The notes: generated from the letters alone by a model not told the origin. Shown: positions 1-9,699, counted from the stretch's first letter. The stretch is 64,000 nucleotides of DNA from Paranoxybacillus vitaminiphilus (GCF_003259935.1 NZ_QLMH01000004.1:184852-248851); one strand, 5' to 3'. Numbers and translations are program-made.

Positions 1-961
1 CGTAGGCCTTGGCAACCGCGTAGCCGTATCGATTTGGAAAAATGATGAAGTCATCGGCTTTATTTGGGCGCTTGAAACCGACCGCAGCCTATCAAAAGAC
101 GATATGGAATTATTAAAACAAGCGGCAAAAACGGCAAAAAATAAAGTATTGCAGCTTTATATGCGAAAAAATAAAAAAGAAGAGCGGGTGCAGGAATTTT
201 TTTGGAAGCTGTTGACCGGACATATTACCGCCAATGAAGAGATTAAAGAAAATTTTGCGATGATGCAGATTCCAACCGCTCCGTTATTTTCCGTACTCAT
301 CTTCCGGTTTGCGAATGAGATTACAAATGAGATGGAGAAACAAATTTCTTACGTTTTGCAAACGACGCAGCAAATCCAAGTGCTCCTTCACACGATTGAC
401 CGTCACGACTTTATTTTACTAGCCGCTCCTAAATCGACGGCTCAGCCTATCCATGAATTCAATCAATTTATGGCGTCATTCGCTACAAAAATGAATGAAC
501 GATTTCATGTCAATAGTATCAAAAGCAGCTTTGGCGGCGTTTATGAAACATATGAACATATTGAAAAAAGTTACAAAGAAGCTTTAGCCGTGTTAACAAT
601 CAAAGAAAAATTCCCAACGGAAACGGCCGCTATTTACAGCTACCAACAATTAGGAATATACCAGTTTTTTGATTTGCTTTTAGAAAAAAAACGACAAGGC
701 GAGCTTATCAATTCTTCGCTTCACAAATTACAAGCATATGATGAAAAACATCATACGAATTTAGTTGAAACATTTGAAGTGTTTTTTGACCACGACAGCA
801 ATGTGAACGAAACAGCAAAAGCGTTAAACATTCATACAAACACGCTCTCTTATCGCTTAAAACGCATCGCGGAAATTGGCGAGATTGATTTAAAAGATAT
901 TAATCAAAAATTAAAACTATACATTGACATTAAACTTTCCAAATATGAAGCGCTGCATTAA
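1..961 (+). CDS. adeR: PucR/CdaR-type transcriptional activator, 5'-truncated by window edge (AdeR-like)
   Basis: Open frame from base 2 to the stop at 959-961; the N-terminus lies outside the window. The C-terminal ~50 residues carry the PucR-family helix-turn-helix (VNETAKALNIHTNTLSYRLKR), preceded by a GGDEF-like central region typical of CdaR/PucR regulators. The next gene, in the same direction, is alanine dehydrogenase. In B. subtilis AdeR (YukF) lies directly upstream of ald and activates it, so the neighbour supports this name. The assignment to AdeR rather than another PucR regulator is inference from synteny; the family call is firm. A perfect 9-bp inverted repeat follows the stop codon. 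Confidence 0.8.
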   Translation, partial: VGLGNRVAVSIWKNDEVIGFIWALETDRSLSKDDMELLKQAAKTAKNKVLQLYMRKNKKEERVQEFFWKLLTGHITANEEIKENFAMMQIPTAPLFSVLIFRFANEITNEMEKQISYVLQTTQQIQVLLHTIDRHDFILLAAPKSTAQPIHEFNQFMASFATKMNERFHVNSIKSSFGGVYETYEHIEKSYKEALAVLTIKEKFPTETAAIYSYQQLGIYQFFDLLLEKKRQGELINSSLHKLQAYDEKHHTNLVETFEVFFDHDSNVNETAKALNIHTNTLSYRLKRIAEIGEIDLKDINQKLKLYIDIKLSKYEALH

Positions 962-981
962 TTTTGTGGAAATCCACAAAA
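962..981. promoter_or_regulatory. Perfect 9-bp inverted repeat between adeR and ald
   Basis: TTTTGTGGA and TCCACAAAA are separated by two bases, immediately after the adeR stop. It is followed by a T-rich stretch, so it may be a weak terminator. Its near-palindromic form about 95 bp upstream of the ald start also fits an operator, for example for AdeR. The sequence does not decide between these. Confidence 0.4.
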
Positions 982-1075
982 ATAGGCCGCTTCTTTTTTT
1001 CTTATAAACAAAGAAAAAATCGTGTAAACGGTTTATACTGCAAGTAAAGACCTATATGAGGGAGGAACTCAACCA

Positions 1076-2209
1076 ATGATTATTGGTGTACCAAAAGAAA
1101 TAAAAAATAATGAAAATCGTGTAGCCATCACTCCTGCTGGAGTTATGTCATTTGTAAATGCTGGTCATAAAGTCATTATCGAAAAAGACGCAGGAATTGG
1201 AAGCGGTTTCACTAATGAAGACTACATGAATGCAGGCGCAGAAATTATTGAAAATGCTGCTGATGTATGGGCTCAAGCAGACATGGTTATGAAAGTAAAA
1301 GAGCCTTTAGCAAGCGAATATCAATATTTCCGTCCAGGTTTAATTTTATTCACATACCTACACCTTGCTGCTGAACCTGAATTAGCAAAAGCATTAAAAG
1401 AAAAAGGCGTTATCGCCATTGCTTACGAAACAGTACAAGTAGGCCGCACACTTCCGCTTCTTACACCAATGAGCGAAGTAGCTGGCCGCATGGCAGCGCA
1501 AATCGGTGCACAATTCCTTGAAAAACCAAAAGGCGGCAAAGGTATTCTTCTTGGCGGTGTTCCAGGCGTCAGCCGCGGTAAAGTAACGATCATCGGCGGC
1601 GGTGTTGTTGGAACAAACGCAGCGAAAGTGGCAATCGGCTTAGGTGCTGATGTAACAATCATCGACTTAAGCGCCGATCGTCTTCGCGAGTTAGACGATA
1701 TTTTCGGCAATCAAATTAACACATTAATGTCTAACCCAATGAACATTGCGCAAGCAGTAGCGGAATCTGACCTTGTTATCGGTGCCGTATTAATCCCGGG
1801 TGCAAAAGCTCCAAAGCTTGTAACAGAAGAAATGGTTAAAGCAATGAAGCCAGGCTCTGTCATTGTTGACGTTGCCATTGACCAAGGCGGTATCGTCGAA
1901 ACAAGCGATCACGTCACAACTCACGACAACCCAACATATGTTAAACATGGCGTTGTTCACTACGCAGTGGCAAACATGCCTGGCGCTGTGCCAAGAACAT
2001 CAACCATCGCATTAACAAACGTAACCATTCCATATGCGTTGCAAATCGCGAACAAAGGAGTTCATAAAGCGATTGCAGAAAATCCAGCACTTAAATTGGG
2101 CGTAAACGTAGCAAACGGTGAAATCACATACGAAGCTGTTGCCCGCGATCTTGGCTATGAATATGTGCCGGTTGAAACAGCATTAGAAAAAGAACTAGCT
2201 ACGAACTAA
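1076..2209 (+). CDS. ald: Alanine dehydrogenase
   Basis: 377 residues, the usual length. It catalyses reversible NAD+-dependent oxidative deamination of L-alanine to pyruvate and ammonia in the cytosol, and is used for alanine catabolism and sporulation in bacilli. Visible features are the N-terminal [17 protein letters not shown] signature, the pyruvate-binding Lys75 and catalytic His96, the NAD-binding loop GGGVVG (residues 174-179) and the catalytic Asp near 268. A strong GGGAGG ribosome-binding site precedes the ATG. It follows the adeR-like regulator and precedes alanine racemase, so two alanine-handling enzymes are adjacent. A dispersed repeat element follows the gene. Confidence 0.97.
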   Translation: MIIGVPKEIKNNENRVAITPAGVMSFVNAGHKVIIEKDAGIGSGFTNEDYMNAGAEIIENAADVWAQADMVMKVKEPLASEYQYFRPGLILFTYLHLAAEPELAKALKEKGVIAIAYETVQVGRTLPLLTPMSEVAGRMAAQIGAQFLEKPKGGKGILLGGVPGVSRGKVTIIGGGVVGTNAAKVAIGLGADVTIIDLSADRLRELDDIFGNQINTLMSNPMNIAQAVAESDLVIGAVLIPGAKAPKLVTEEMVKAMKPGSVIVDVAIDQGGIVETSDHVTTHDNPTYVKHGVVHYAVANMPGAVPRTSTIALTNVTIPYALQIANKGVHKAIAENPALKLGVNVANGEITYEAVARDLGYEYVPVETALEKELATN

Positions 2210-2295
2210 GCTGCTTTCAAAAGACTTGTTGGCCAAGGCAAACAACAGACAAAAATAAAATTTTCTCCCCAAGGAACTTTAGGATATATATTTTC

Positions 2296-2425
2296 AAAGC
2301 CGATACGGAACTGACCAATTAGTGTCTGACCTTACGCATAATCTATAAATATATAGTACTATATATTTATGGTTGTCGGGTCCGACACTTTGCCGTTAGG
2401 TCAGTCTCTGTATTCGGCTTTTTTT
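2296..2425. repeat. Dispersed palindromic intergenic repeat, copy 1 (ald-alr)
   Basis: Outer arms AAAGCCGATAC and GTATTCGGCTTT pair, followed by T7, so it can terminate ald transcription. Inner arms ACTGACC/GGTCAGT and GTGTCTGACC/GGTCCGACAC flank an A/T-rich self-complementary core around ATATAGTACTATAT. It belongs to the family seen near 4.5, 11.5, 15.2, 30.0, 43.7, 50.8, 62.2 and 63.4 kb, in the orientation of the 15.2 and 63.4 kb copies. The outer arms differ from the other copies but match each other. Confidence 0.75.
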
Positions 2426-2453
2426 CCAACTAAAACAAAGGGGCAGATCAATT

Positions 2454-3617
2454 ATGACGTTTACTCATCATCGCGATACATGGGTGGAAATTCATTTAGA
2501 CGCCATTGAGCATAATGTGAAGCAATTTAAAGAAAAGCTAAATACAAATTGCCGCTTTATGGCGGTTGTTAAAGCAGACGGATACGGCCATGGAGCAGTG
2601 GAAGTAGCTCAGGCGGCCATTAAGGGGGGAGCTGATTATTTAGGAGTTGCTTTTTTAGACGAGGCATTGCAGCTGCGAAAGGCCTGCATAACCTCCCCGA
2701 TTTTAATTCTCGGCTATACCGCTCCCCAGTACGTCGAAGCAGCAATTACACACGACATTACAATGACGTTGTTTTCGGAAGAAGTACTCGATTCGATTAT
2801 TCAACAGGCAGCGAATTTAGGCAAACAAGCAAAAGTCCATTTGAAAGTGGATACGGGGATGGGCAGAATTGGTGTACAAACAAAAGAAGAAGCATTAAAA
2901 CTTGCCGAGAAAGCGTTATCATCTGATCAGATTATCCTTGAAGGCATTTTTACGCACTTTGCTGATGCTGATAATCCTGATCCATCTTATACAAACCAAC
3001 AATTTGCTAATTTTATGGAAGTGATTTGCTACTTACGTGAACATGGTATTGAAATCCCGATGAAACATTGCTGTAATAGTGCAGCAACGATGAGCTTCCC
3101 AGAGTTCCATCTTGATATGGTTCGTGTCGGCATCAGTCTTTACGGCTTGCTTCCGTCGCCAGATATCAAGCATCAATCGTTCGCTCTTAAACAAGCGTTA
3201 ACTTTCAAAACAAAAATTGCCGCATTAAAACGAGTGGAAAGCGGACAGGCCATTAGCTATGGATGCACATACAAAACAGAACGTGAAGCCATCATCGCGA
3301 CGATTCCTGTCGGTTATGCTGACGGATTATCACGTTTATTATCCAATCGCGGAACAATGACGGTCCGAAATACAAAAGTGCCAATTGTCGGCAGAGTATG
3401 CATGGATCAAACAATGCTTGATGTATCAGCCATTCCGGAAGTCAAAGTCGGCGATGAAGTAACGATTTTTGCCGACCAGCAAATCGATGAAGTGGCAAAA
3501 CTTATGGGCACGATTAATTACGAAGTTGTTTGTTTAATCGGCAAACGCGTGCCGCGCATCTACCGGTATCAAAATGAAATCGGTAAAATTACGAACCCGC
3601 TTTTTGAATCTCATTGA
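2454..3617 (+). CDS. alr: Alanine racemase
   Basis: 387 residues. A PLP-dependent enzyme interconverting L- and D-alanine for peptidoglycan precursors. The PLP-binding lysine is in VVKADGYGHG (Lys40), the catalytic tyrosine is in AISYGCTY (Tyr269), and KVDTGMGRIG (131-140) is the family barrel signature. The fold is an N-terminal TIM barrel followed by a C-terminal beta domain (VGYADGLSR, GRVCMDQ). The AAAGGGG ribosome-binding site supports the ATG. It is separated from ald by a repeat-type terminator, so it is probably transcribed separately. A second alr paralogue is common in bacilli but cannot be checked here. Confidence 0.96.
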   Translation: MTFTHHRDTWVEIHLDAIEHNVKQFKEKLNTNCRFMAVVKADGYGHGAVEVAQAAIKGGADYLGVAFLDEALQLRKACITSPILILGYTAPQYVEAAITHDITMTLFSEEVLDSIIQQAANLGKQAKVHLKVDTGMGRIGVQTKEEALKLAEKALSSDQIILEGIFTHFADADNPDPSYTNQQFANFMEVICYLREHGIEIPMKHCCNSAATMSFPEFHLDMVRVGISLYGLLPSPDIKHQSFALKQALTFKTKIAALKRVESGQAISYGCTYKTEREAIIATIPVGYADGLSRLLSNRGTMTVRNTKVPIVGRVCMDQTMLDVSAIPEVKVGDEVTIFADQQIDEVAKLMGTINYEVVCLIGKRVPRIYRYQNEIGKITNPLFESH

Positions 3618-3646
3618 CAGCGAAAGATAAACATTTTTGATAGAAT
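3614..3646 (+). promoter_or_regulatory. Candidate sigma-A promoter for pdxK
   Basis: TTGACA (3614-3619) overlaps the alr stop codon, and an extended -10, TGATAGAAT (TAGAAT at 3641-3646), lies ~35 bp before the pdxK ATG. The 21-bp spacing is long, so the extended -10 may do most of the work. Confidence 0.4.
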
Positions 3647-3681
3647 ATATAGGCAGACGTTTTTCACAGGAGGGAGCTTTT

Positions 3682-4518
3682 ATGACGATGTACAAAGCGT
3701 TAACCATCGCTGGCTCCGACAGCAGCGGCGGCGCGGGAATCCAAGCGGATTTAAAAACATTTCAAGAGCGCGGCGTTTACGGCATGACCGCATTAACAAC
3801 AATTGTCGCAATGGATCCGCACAACAATTGGTTTCATCAAGTATTTCCGATTGACTTGAAAACGATAGAGGCACAGCTTGAAACAATTATCGTCGGTGTC
3901 GGCATCCACGCGATGAAAACAGGTATGCTTCCAACGACTGACATTATTGAGCTGGCGGCAAGAACGATTGAAAAGCATCAGCTGACAAATGTCGTTGTTG
4001 ACCCTGTCATGGTATGTAAAGGCGCCGATGAAGCACTGCATCCGGAAAATACGGTATGTTATCGCGAAGTGCTTGTGCCAAAAGCAACAGTCGTGACACC
4101 AAACTTATTTGAAGCAGCTCAATTAAGCGGACAAGCGCCAATTAAAACGATTGAAGAAATGAAAGAAGCGGCGGCAAAAATTCACGAGCTTGGGGCAAAA
4201 TACGTTCTTGTTAAAGGCGGTAACAAAATTCCGCATGAAAAAGCAGTCGACGTTTTGTATGACGGTAAAACGTTTGAAATTTTAGAATCGGACCGCATTG
4301 ACACGACACATACTCACGGCGCCGGCTGCACCTATTCCGCAGCAATCACTGCCGAATTAGCAAAAGGAAAATCGGTAAAAGAAGCGATTGTTACAGCGAA
4401 GGCGTTTATTACTGAAGCGATTCGCTATTCATTCCCGTTAAATCAATATGTCGGACCTACCAATCATGCAGCATACCGCCTATACAAAGAGAATAAAGAA
4501 TTACTAACGAATAATTAA
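3682..4518 (+). CDS. pdxK: Pyridoxine/pyridoxal kinase of the ThiD-like (ribokinase) family
   Basis: 278 residues from the ATG at 3682, which has AGGAGGGAG just upstream; a longer frame from 3637 lacks a ribosome-binding site. Ribokinase-fold kinase with the N-terminal substrate motif AGSDSSGGAGIQADL and the C-terminal ATP/anion-hole motif HTHGAGCTYSAA. The length and sequence match the B. subtilis PdxK (formerly ThiD) type, which phosphorylates pyridoxine and related vitamers to supply PLP. A hydroxymethylpyrimidine kinase activity cannot be excluded from sequence. It lies behind the PLP-dependent alr. Confidence 0.85.
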   Translation: MTMYKALTIAGSDSSGGAGIQADLKTFQERGVYGMTALTTIVAMDPHNNWFHQVFPIDLKTIEAQLETIIVGVGIHAMKTGMLPTTDIIELAARTIEKHQLTNVVVDPVMVCKGADEALHPENTVCYREVLVPKATVVTPNLFEAAQLSGQAPIKTIEEMKEAAAKIHELGAKYVLVKGGNKIPHEKAVDVLYDGKTFEILESDRIDTTHTHGAGCTYSAAITAELAKGKSVKEAIVTAKAFITEAIRYSFPLNQYVGPTNHAAYRLYKENKELLTNN

Positions 4519-4525
4519 CCGAAAA

Positions 4526-4619
4526 ATAGGCTGACTCAAGCGAAGTGTCCCCCCCACAATCATAATCATAGTATATATATTGTGGATAAGGTTAGACACT
4601 TCTGGGTCAGCCCCTTTTC
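4526..4619. repeat. Dispersed palindromic intergenic repeat, copy 2 (after pdxK)
   Basis: Outer arms AGGCTGACTCA and TGGGTCAGCC are followed by CCTTTT. Inner AAGTGTC and GACACTT pair. The core contains ATAGTATATATATTGTGG, resembling the CACAATATAT core of the other copies. It is positioned as the pdxK terminator. Confidence 0.7.
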
Positions 4620-4821
4620 GTTTTGTCACAATTCGATAAAAACAATTTCGTTCATGCTTCGAATTATCTTGTTTAACTGTCTATAAAATTTTAATAATTA
4701 AGAATATTTTTTTAAAAAAACAACAATGTTTAGTTAAATATATAAATTTTTAAACTGAATATATGATATTTTCCATATTTATCCCTGGTGTTATATTACA
4801 GTATAAAAAATGTAATTACTA

Positions 4822-4850
4822 TTGAATAAATAGTATTCTTTCGTTATTAT
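4822..4850 (+). promoter_or_regulatory. Candidate sigma-A promoter for putP
   Basis: TTGAAT (4822-4827), 17-bp spacer, TATTAT (4845-4850), about 50 bp before the putP start. Between the upstream repeat (ends ~4619) and this promoter lies ~200 bp of very A/T-rich DNA in which I see no gene. A PutR-type activator could bind there, but I cannot identify a site. Confidence 0.45.
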
Positions 4851-4899
4851 TTTAATTAACAATTTTGAAAAGTAAAAACATAACAAAGGGGGTTACACC

Positions 4900-6351
4900 A
4901 TGGTATTAACTTCTGTTGTCATTTACATGGTGGGGATGCTTTTCATTGGTTATTGGGCGTATAAACGTACTTCCAACCTTTCCGACTATATGCTTGGCGG
5001 ACGTACGTTAGGTCCTGCAGTTACGGCATTAAGTGCCGGTGCTTCGGATATGAGCGGTTGGCTCTTAATGGGGCTTCCGGGAGCAATGTATGCGCAAGGT
5101 TTAAGTGCAGCATGGATCGTTATCGGTTTGACGCTTGGTGCTTATTTTAACTGGTTATATGTAGCGCCGCGTTTACGAGTGTACACAGAAGTAGCAAACG
5201 ATTCGATTACAATTCCAGCATTTTTAGAGAACCGCTTTAATGACACTTCAAAAGTGTTACGATTAATTTCCGGTCTCGTTATTATGATTTTCTTTACATT
5301 CTATGTATCCTCTGGTCTTGTATCAGGAGCAGTCCTATTTGAAAACTCTTTCGGCTTTAGCTATCATACTGGTCTTTGGATTGTCGCCGGCGTTGTCGTT
5401 GCTTACACACTTTTTGGCGGATTTTTAGCGGTAAGCTGGACAGACTTCGTGCAAGGTCTCATTATGTTTATTGCCTTAATACTTGTTCCTGTCGTTACGT
5501 TGTTCCATACAGGCGGGGCAGGCGACACAGTTTCAACCATTCGCGACATTGATCCCGCTCTTTTAGACTTATTTAAAGGAACAAGCTTCCTCGGCATCAT
5601 TTCGCTTTTTGCATGGGGACTTGGCTATTTCGGACAACCACACATCATTGTCCGCTTTATGGCAATCTCCTCCGTAAAAGAAATGAAAAGCGCTCGCCGC
5701 ATCGGTATGGGCTGGATGATTTTCTCCATTGTCGGAGCTATGCTTACGGGATTTTTTGGAATCGCTTACTTCTCGCAAAAAGGTCTTACACTTGAAGACC
5801 CAGAAACCGTATTTATTAAACTTGGTGAGATTTTATTCCATCCGCTTATCACCGGTTTCCTGCTGGCAGCGATTTTAGCGGCGATTATGAGTACCATTTC
5901 TTCACAATTGCTCGTAACATCAAGCTCTTTAACAGAGGATTTATATAAAGTATTATTCCGTCGTTCCGCTTCTGATAAGGAACTGGTATTGGTAGGCCGT
6001 CTCTCTGTGTTAATTGTATCCATCGTAGCTGCTGCGCTAGCATTTGAGCAAAATGATACCATCTTAGCGCTTGTCGGCTATGCCTGGGCTGGCTTCGGGG
6101 CTTCATTCGGCCCGGTGATTTTATTAAGCTTAGGCTGGAAACGCATGACAAAATGGGGCGCACTTGCGGGGATGATCGCTGGTGCAAGCACCGTTATCAT
6201 TTGGACACAGTTTGACTATTTAAAAAATCTTTTATATGAAATGATTCCGGGCTTCGCCGCGAGCTTAATCGCGATTGTCGTTGTAAGCTTATTGACAAAA
6301 CCATCTGAGCAAGTGGTTGAGCAGTTTGATAAATTTAAGCAAGCTTTATAA
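4900..6351 (+). CDS. putP: Sodium/proline symporter
   Basis: 483 residues, the usual size for the solute:sodium symporter (SSS) family; about 13 hydrophobic segments are visible. Diagnostic stretches are the N-terminal [25 protein letters not shown], with the Ser/Asp residues of the sodium and proline sites in its second half, and [16 protein letters not shown] in the middle of the protein. It imports proline with Na+ across the cytoplasmic membrane for nutrition or osmoprotection. The AAAGGGGG ribosome-binding site is well placed. It is monocistronic: a long repeat lies upstream and a strong terminator follows. Specificity for proline is inferred from similarity to PutP/OpuE; those two cannot be separated here. 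Confidence 0.9.
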   Translation: MVLTSVVIYMVGMLFIGYWAYKRTSNLSDYMLGGRTLGPAVTALSAGASDMSGWLLMGLPGAMYAQGLSAAWIVIGLTLGAYFNWLYVAPRLRVYTEVANDSITIPAFLENRFNDTSKVLRLISGLVIMIFFTFYVSSGLVSGAVLFENSFGFSYHTGLWIVAGVVVAYTLFGGFLAVSWTDFVQGLIMFIALILVPVVTLFHTGGAGDTVSTIRDIDPALLDLFKGTSFLGIISLFAWGLGYFGQPHIIVRFMAISSVKEMKSARRIGMGWMIFSIVGAMLTGFFGIAYFSQKGLTLEDPETVFIKLGEILFHPLITGFLLAAILAAIMSTISSQLLVTSSSLTEDLYKVLFRRSASDKELVLVGRLSVLIVSIVAAALAFEQNDTILALVGYAWAGFGASFGPVILLSLGWKRMTKWGALAGMIAGASTVIIWTQFDYLKNLLYEMIPGFAASLIAIVVVSLLTKPSEQVVEQFDKFKQAL

Positions 6352-6363
6352 TAAAAAAGGAAA

Positions 6364-6396
6364 AAACCCTTCTCGTCTTGAGAAGGGTTTTATTAT
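6364..6396. terminator. Intrinsic terminator after putP
   Basis: Perfect 11-bp stem, AAACCCTTCTC and GAGAAGGGTTT, around a 5-base loop, with T-rich sequence after it. It lies between convergent putP and khtU and could serve both. Confidence 0.85.
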
Positions 6397-6442
6397 AAAG
6401 CCCAACCTCTATTGATGTTCTCAAGGGTTTTTAAATCATCTA

Positions 6443-7666
6443 TTATTGAACGCCTGTCATTCTTTTGTCAGCAGGTTTATTCCATTTAAATATCTTGTTT
6501 AGGAATTCGTAAATTCGTTTGGATTCTTTAGTTAATAAGGGACCGATTATAGCTAATATCAACACATATAAAGCAGCAAAAGGTTTCAGGCTGGCTGATA
6601 AACCACCGGCTATCCCTAGATTGGCCATAATGATAGAGAATTCCCCTCTTGACACAATAGTTAATCCGATATTAGAGGAGGCTTTATGGGACAATCCTGC
6701 TCTTCTGCCTGCGATCATACCTGCTACAAAATTACCGACTATCGTTAATACAACCGCTCCTATTGCAAGCCAGACAGATTCACCTAACGTAAAAGGATCA
6801 ATACTTAATCCAAAGCTGAAAAAGAAAATGGCTCCAAAGAAATCACGAAAAGGAACGACCAGATGCTCGATTCGATCACTATGCTCTGTTTCCGAGAGAA
6901 CCAGACCTAATAACAACGCACCGATCGCTTCTGCAACATGAATCGTTTCGGAGAACCCTGCTACAAAGAACAAGGTGGCAAATACAACAATGACAAAGGT
7001 TTCGTCCGAGGAAATATTAAGCAGTTTGTTTATAAAAGGTGTAGCTTTTCTAGCTAGGATGAAGAATAATAGCATATAACCTAAAGCAATGACAACTGAT
7101 AACAATGTTCCTCCAAGTGAAGTAGAGTCGCCCAATATTAATCCTGAGACAATTGATAAGTAAACAGCAAGGAAAATATCTTCAAACATAATAATCCCTA
7201 ATATTAATTCGGTTTCAGGGTTAGCTGTTCTTCGTAAATCGACTAATACTTTTGCGACAATGGCACTCGATGAAATCGTAATAACACCTGCGATAATCAA
7301 AATCTCAAGAAAAGGAAATCCCATAATATAACCATACAAAAGACCAAGGCTAAAATTAATGAGGATATAAATGGAGCCTCCAACGACAATGGAGCGACCG
7401 GACCTGATCAGTTTACCGATGGAGAACTCTAAACCAAGGTAGAATAATAAAAACAATACGCCAATACGTCCGAAAAATGCGATAATCTCCGAACTCTCAA
7501 TAAATGTAAGATCGATAATTCCAAATTGAGGGGCATGAGGACCTACGGCCATCCCTAACAAAATTAAAAAAGGGATAATGGAGAAGTTTAATCTTCCAGC
7601 CAATAATGCTGCAATAGCAACTAAAATCAAAGCTACACCGACTTCCAAAACTAAATGATTTGTCAT
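6443..7666 (-). CDS. khtU: K+/H+ antiporter membrane subunit KhtU (CPA2 family)
   Basis: 407 residues, about 12 transmembrane helices, of the KefB/CPA2 monovalent cation:proton antiporter family. The recognisable core is LLFYLGLEFSIGKL followed by ISSSAIVAKVL and SRGEFSI. It exports K+ in exchange for H+. It is preceded by khtT with a 6-nt gap; its ribosome-binding site (AAGGGGGT) lies inside the end of khtT, so the two are an operon. In B. subtilis KhtTU (YhaTU) efflux is controlled by KhtT, which binds c-di-AMP. No khtS homologue is seen next to the pair. Confidence 0.9.
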   Translation of the reverse strand: MTNHLVLEVGVALILVAIAALLAGRLNFSIIPFLILLGMAVGPHAPQFGIIDLTFIESSEIIAFFGRIGVLFLLFYLGLEFSIGKLIRSGRSIVVGGSIYILINFSLGLLYGYIMGFPFLEILIIAGVITISSSAIVAKVLVDLRRTANPETELILGIIMFEDIFLAVYLSIVSGLILGDSTSLGGTLLSVVIALGYMLLFFILARKATPFINKLLNISSDETFVIVVFATLFFVAGFSETIHVAEAIGALLLGLVLSETEHSDRIEHLVVPFRDFFGAIFFFSFGLSIDPFTLGESVWLAIGAVVLTIVGNFVAGMIAGRRAGLSHKASSNIGLTIVSRGEFSIIMANLGIAGGLSASLKPFAALYVLILAIIGPLLTKESKRIYEFLNKIFKWNKPADKRMTGVQ

Positions 7667-7672
7667 CGGATG

Positions 7673-8170
7673 TTAAGACCCCCTTCCAGCCAACAGCTCT
7701 TTGACCATGTTCTTTACTTGAGTACGCTCACCTGAAACAATAAGTGTATCCCCCTCTTCAATGATATTTTCAGGCCCAGGGGTATGGATGATTTGATGGT
7801 TCTTTTTGACAATAGCGATGATATTTACGTCAAAAGATTGACGGACATTTAATTGACCGATGGATTGATTGGCCGCTTGGGCACCCTGTTCCACTTTAAA
7901 CCATTCAATGACCAGCCCATCAAAAGCAATTTCAATGTTCTCCAGCGCTTTCGGTTTATATGTCATACCGCCGATAATCGCTGCGATTTGTCTAGCTTCA
8001 GTGTCATCGAAAGCAGCACTGGCCACATAATCTTCATAATTGTCCTGTTCAAAATAATAAAGCTCTCTTCGACCATTATCATGAATAATAATCACCATTT
8101 TGTCCTTGTTTTTCGTAAACACTTCAAATTTTTTTCCAACTCCAGGAAGTTCGCTTTCTCGAATATTCAT
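7673..8170 (-). CDS. khtT: K+/H+ antiporter regulatory subunit KhtT (RCK_C domain)
   Basis: 165 residues, the same length as B. subtilis KhtT/YhaT, starting MNIRESELPGVGKKFEV. The C-terminal half (about 85-165) is a TrkA-C/RCK_C ligand-binding domain, rich in beta strands and ending IVSGERTQVKNM. It is a soluble cytoplasmic gate for KhtU; RCK_C domains of this pair bind c-di-AMP in B. subtilis. A clear AGGAGG precedes the ATG. The c-di-AMP phosphodiesterase gene gdpP is also in this window, consistent with (but not proof of) c-di-AMP control of potassium here. Confidence 0.92.
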   Translation of the reverse strand: MNIRESELPGVGKKFEVFTKNKDKMVIIIHDNGRRELYYFEQDNYEDYVASAAFDDTEARQIAAIIGGMTYKPKALENIEIAFDGLVIEWFKVEQGAQAANQSIGQLNVRQSFDVNIIAIVKKNHQIIHTPGPENIIEEGDTLIVSGERTQVKNMVKELLAGRGS

Positions 8171-8394
8171 TTTCTAATCCTCCTTTTGTGATTATAGAAT
8201 TAGAGTGTACAAACTCCATTAGTTACTTAGATATGCTTTCACATGTTATTTCTAATCATATTGTGAGCCGCTATCAAAATTAGCTTCACAAACAATAGTG
8301 AACGGAATTAACAACTTATTTTACGTAAAAATACATACAAAAGTTTCAATTTTTTCGGGGAAAATTGTTTAATTAATTGCTGTATTGGAGTGTC

Positions 8395-8655
8395 ACTTTT
8401 TTATTCTACTTGGACGGGATTGTTGAGCAGGAAAATTTAGCAAATCTTCAATCGTTTGCGCTTGTTTTTTGTCATTAGGAATCGACATTAATTGCATTGT
8501 CACAAACTCTGGAAACAACACGAAGTCTGCCTCGAATTCTTGCGCTGTTTTCACATAATGTGTCACTTGGTCAACAAATTCCTAATAAGAATGAATCGTA
8601 TGAAGATGATATTGAACAGCTGATACACGCACTTGACTTCACTTCCTTTCTCTCG
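8395..8655 (-). pseudogene. Decayed fragment of a GNAT/carbon-nitrogen hydrolase fusion (YhcX-like)
   Basis: On the - strand, about 8580 down to 8402 translates as FVDQVTHYVKTAQEFEADFVLFPEFVTMQLMS and on to a stop. That is the start of the nitrilase domain in YhcX-type acetyltransferase/carbon-nitrogen hydrolase proteins. Just upstream, matching pieces (YQLFN, then ISSSYDSFLL) lie in two other frames with a TAG between, so at least two frameshifts have occurred. The GNAT domain and most of the nitrilase domain are gone. The short + strand frame here is antisense to this relic. The family call is from memory of the motif; the decay is seen directly. The rest of 8192-8822 shows no gene. Confidence 0.65.
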
Positions 8656-8746
8656 CTCATAAACAAGATTATATTACAGCAGGTCGTATATAATTAAGAA
8701 TTTTCTTGTCAAATTACAACGCTGATTACACGTCCTTTTTACTCAA

Positions 8747-8783
8747 AAAGAGGTTGTCTTTTTTCGCTGAAGACAACCTCTTT
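8747..8783 (-). terminator. Intrinsic terminator of the TrmH-like gene
   Basis: 14-bp perfect stem, AAAGAGGTTGTCTT and AAGACAACCTCTTT, with a 9-base loop. On the - strand it is followed by a T run and lies just after the methyltransferase stop. Confidence 0.85.
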
Positions 8784-8822
8784 CCTCTTTTATATAGATA
8801 CATACATCGATGTAAACCAGCC

Positions 8823-9551
8823 TTAGGAAATAGCCCCTATTTCAATCATTTTTCTTACTCTTGGATTAAGCGTGTCCATCATCCATTTTTCATAAATCTC
8901 TTTTTTCTCCTCGCGGGTTAAATAATAACGCTCACCTGCGATTTTTCTCGCCCGTTCCGTTACATCATATAAGCTTAGAGCGGCGGCGACTGAAATATTA
9001 AAGCTTTGGACAAATCCTTGCATCGGAATCATAAATTTCCCGTCCGCCAAACGAATTGCCTCTTCAGAAATTCCCGAATGTTCATTGCCGAATAAAAGTG
9101 CTGTCGGTTTTGACAAATCCATTTCTTTAAGTGGAATCGTTTCTTCACCGAGGTAACTGGCAAATACTTGATATCCGCTTGCCTGCAAGTCTTTAATTGC
9201 TGTTGCGATATCCGGTTTTTGATAGATGTTTAACCATTTATCCGCATTGCGGGTAACAAACTTATTTGGTCGAAACGGTGCCTTTCCTGTTACGACAAAT
9301 ACATCTTGCAATCCAAATGCTTCGGCTGTACGCAATACGGCTGATTGGTTATGAGGGTCGTCGACTCCTTCTGTCAAAACAGTAATATAGCGGGTACGTC
9401 GGTTTAATACATCGTACATCCGCTTTAGACGCTCAGGAACAATCATTTCCCAAACAATACGGTTTTCCTCTGTTAACAACCCTTCTGCTTTTAATTTTTC
9501 AATAAAAGCTTTCGCCTCCTCAGACGACATCTTCGCAGCAAAATGATCCAT
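8823..9551 (-). CDS. trmH: TrmH/SpoU-family tRNA 2'-O-methyltransferase
   Basis: 242 residues with the three SPOUT motifs: DDPHNQSAVLRTAEAFG (motif 1, with the conserved Asn), LLFGNEHSGIS (motif 2) and IPMQGFVQSFNISVAAALSLY (motif 3), forming the trefoil-knot SAM site. The N-terminal ~25 residues are charged and the C-terminal tail ends in a basic helix, as in tRNA (Gm18) methyltransferase TrmH. This class methylates the ribose of G18 in the D-loop of tRNAs. The exact target nucleotide is inferred; other SpoU enzymes modify rRNA. The GGAGGAGAAGGAG stretch before the ATG is strong. Monocistronic. Confidence 0.85.
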   Translation of the reverse strand: MDHFAAKMSSEEAKAFIEKLKAEGLLTEENRIVWEMIVPERLKRMYDVLNRRTRYITVLTEGVDDPHNQSAVLRTAEAFGLQDVFVVTGKAPFRPNKFVTRNADKWLNIYQKPDIATAIKDLQASGYQVFASYLGEETIPLKEMDLSKPTALLFGNEHSGISEEAIRLADGKFMIPMQGFVQSFNISVAAALSLYDVTERARKIAGERYYLTREEKKEIYEKWMMDTLNPRVRKMIEIGAIS

Positions 9552-9699
9552 CTCCTTCTCCTCCTCTCTCTGAAAAAAATTGTTATATCGTACGAATTTT
9601 TATTGACATCGTTTTAGAACGAGTTTCATTTTACATGATTTATCTTTGCTGCACAAACCACAATCATTTACTGCGATCAATAGCAATCTAAAACAAAAA

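Noticed and set aside
1423..1710. - strand open frame inside ald
   Set aside because: Shadow of a strongly conserved gene; Pro/Arg-rich nonsense composition.
8497..8697. + strand open frame of 66 codons
   Set aside because: It is antisense to the YhcX-like relic and has no ribosome-binding site.
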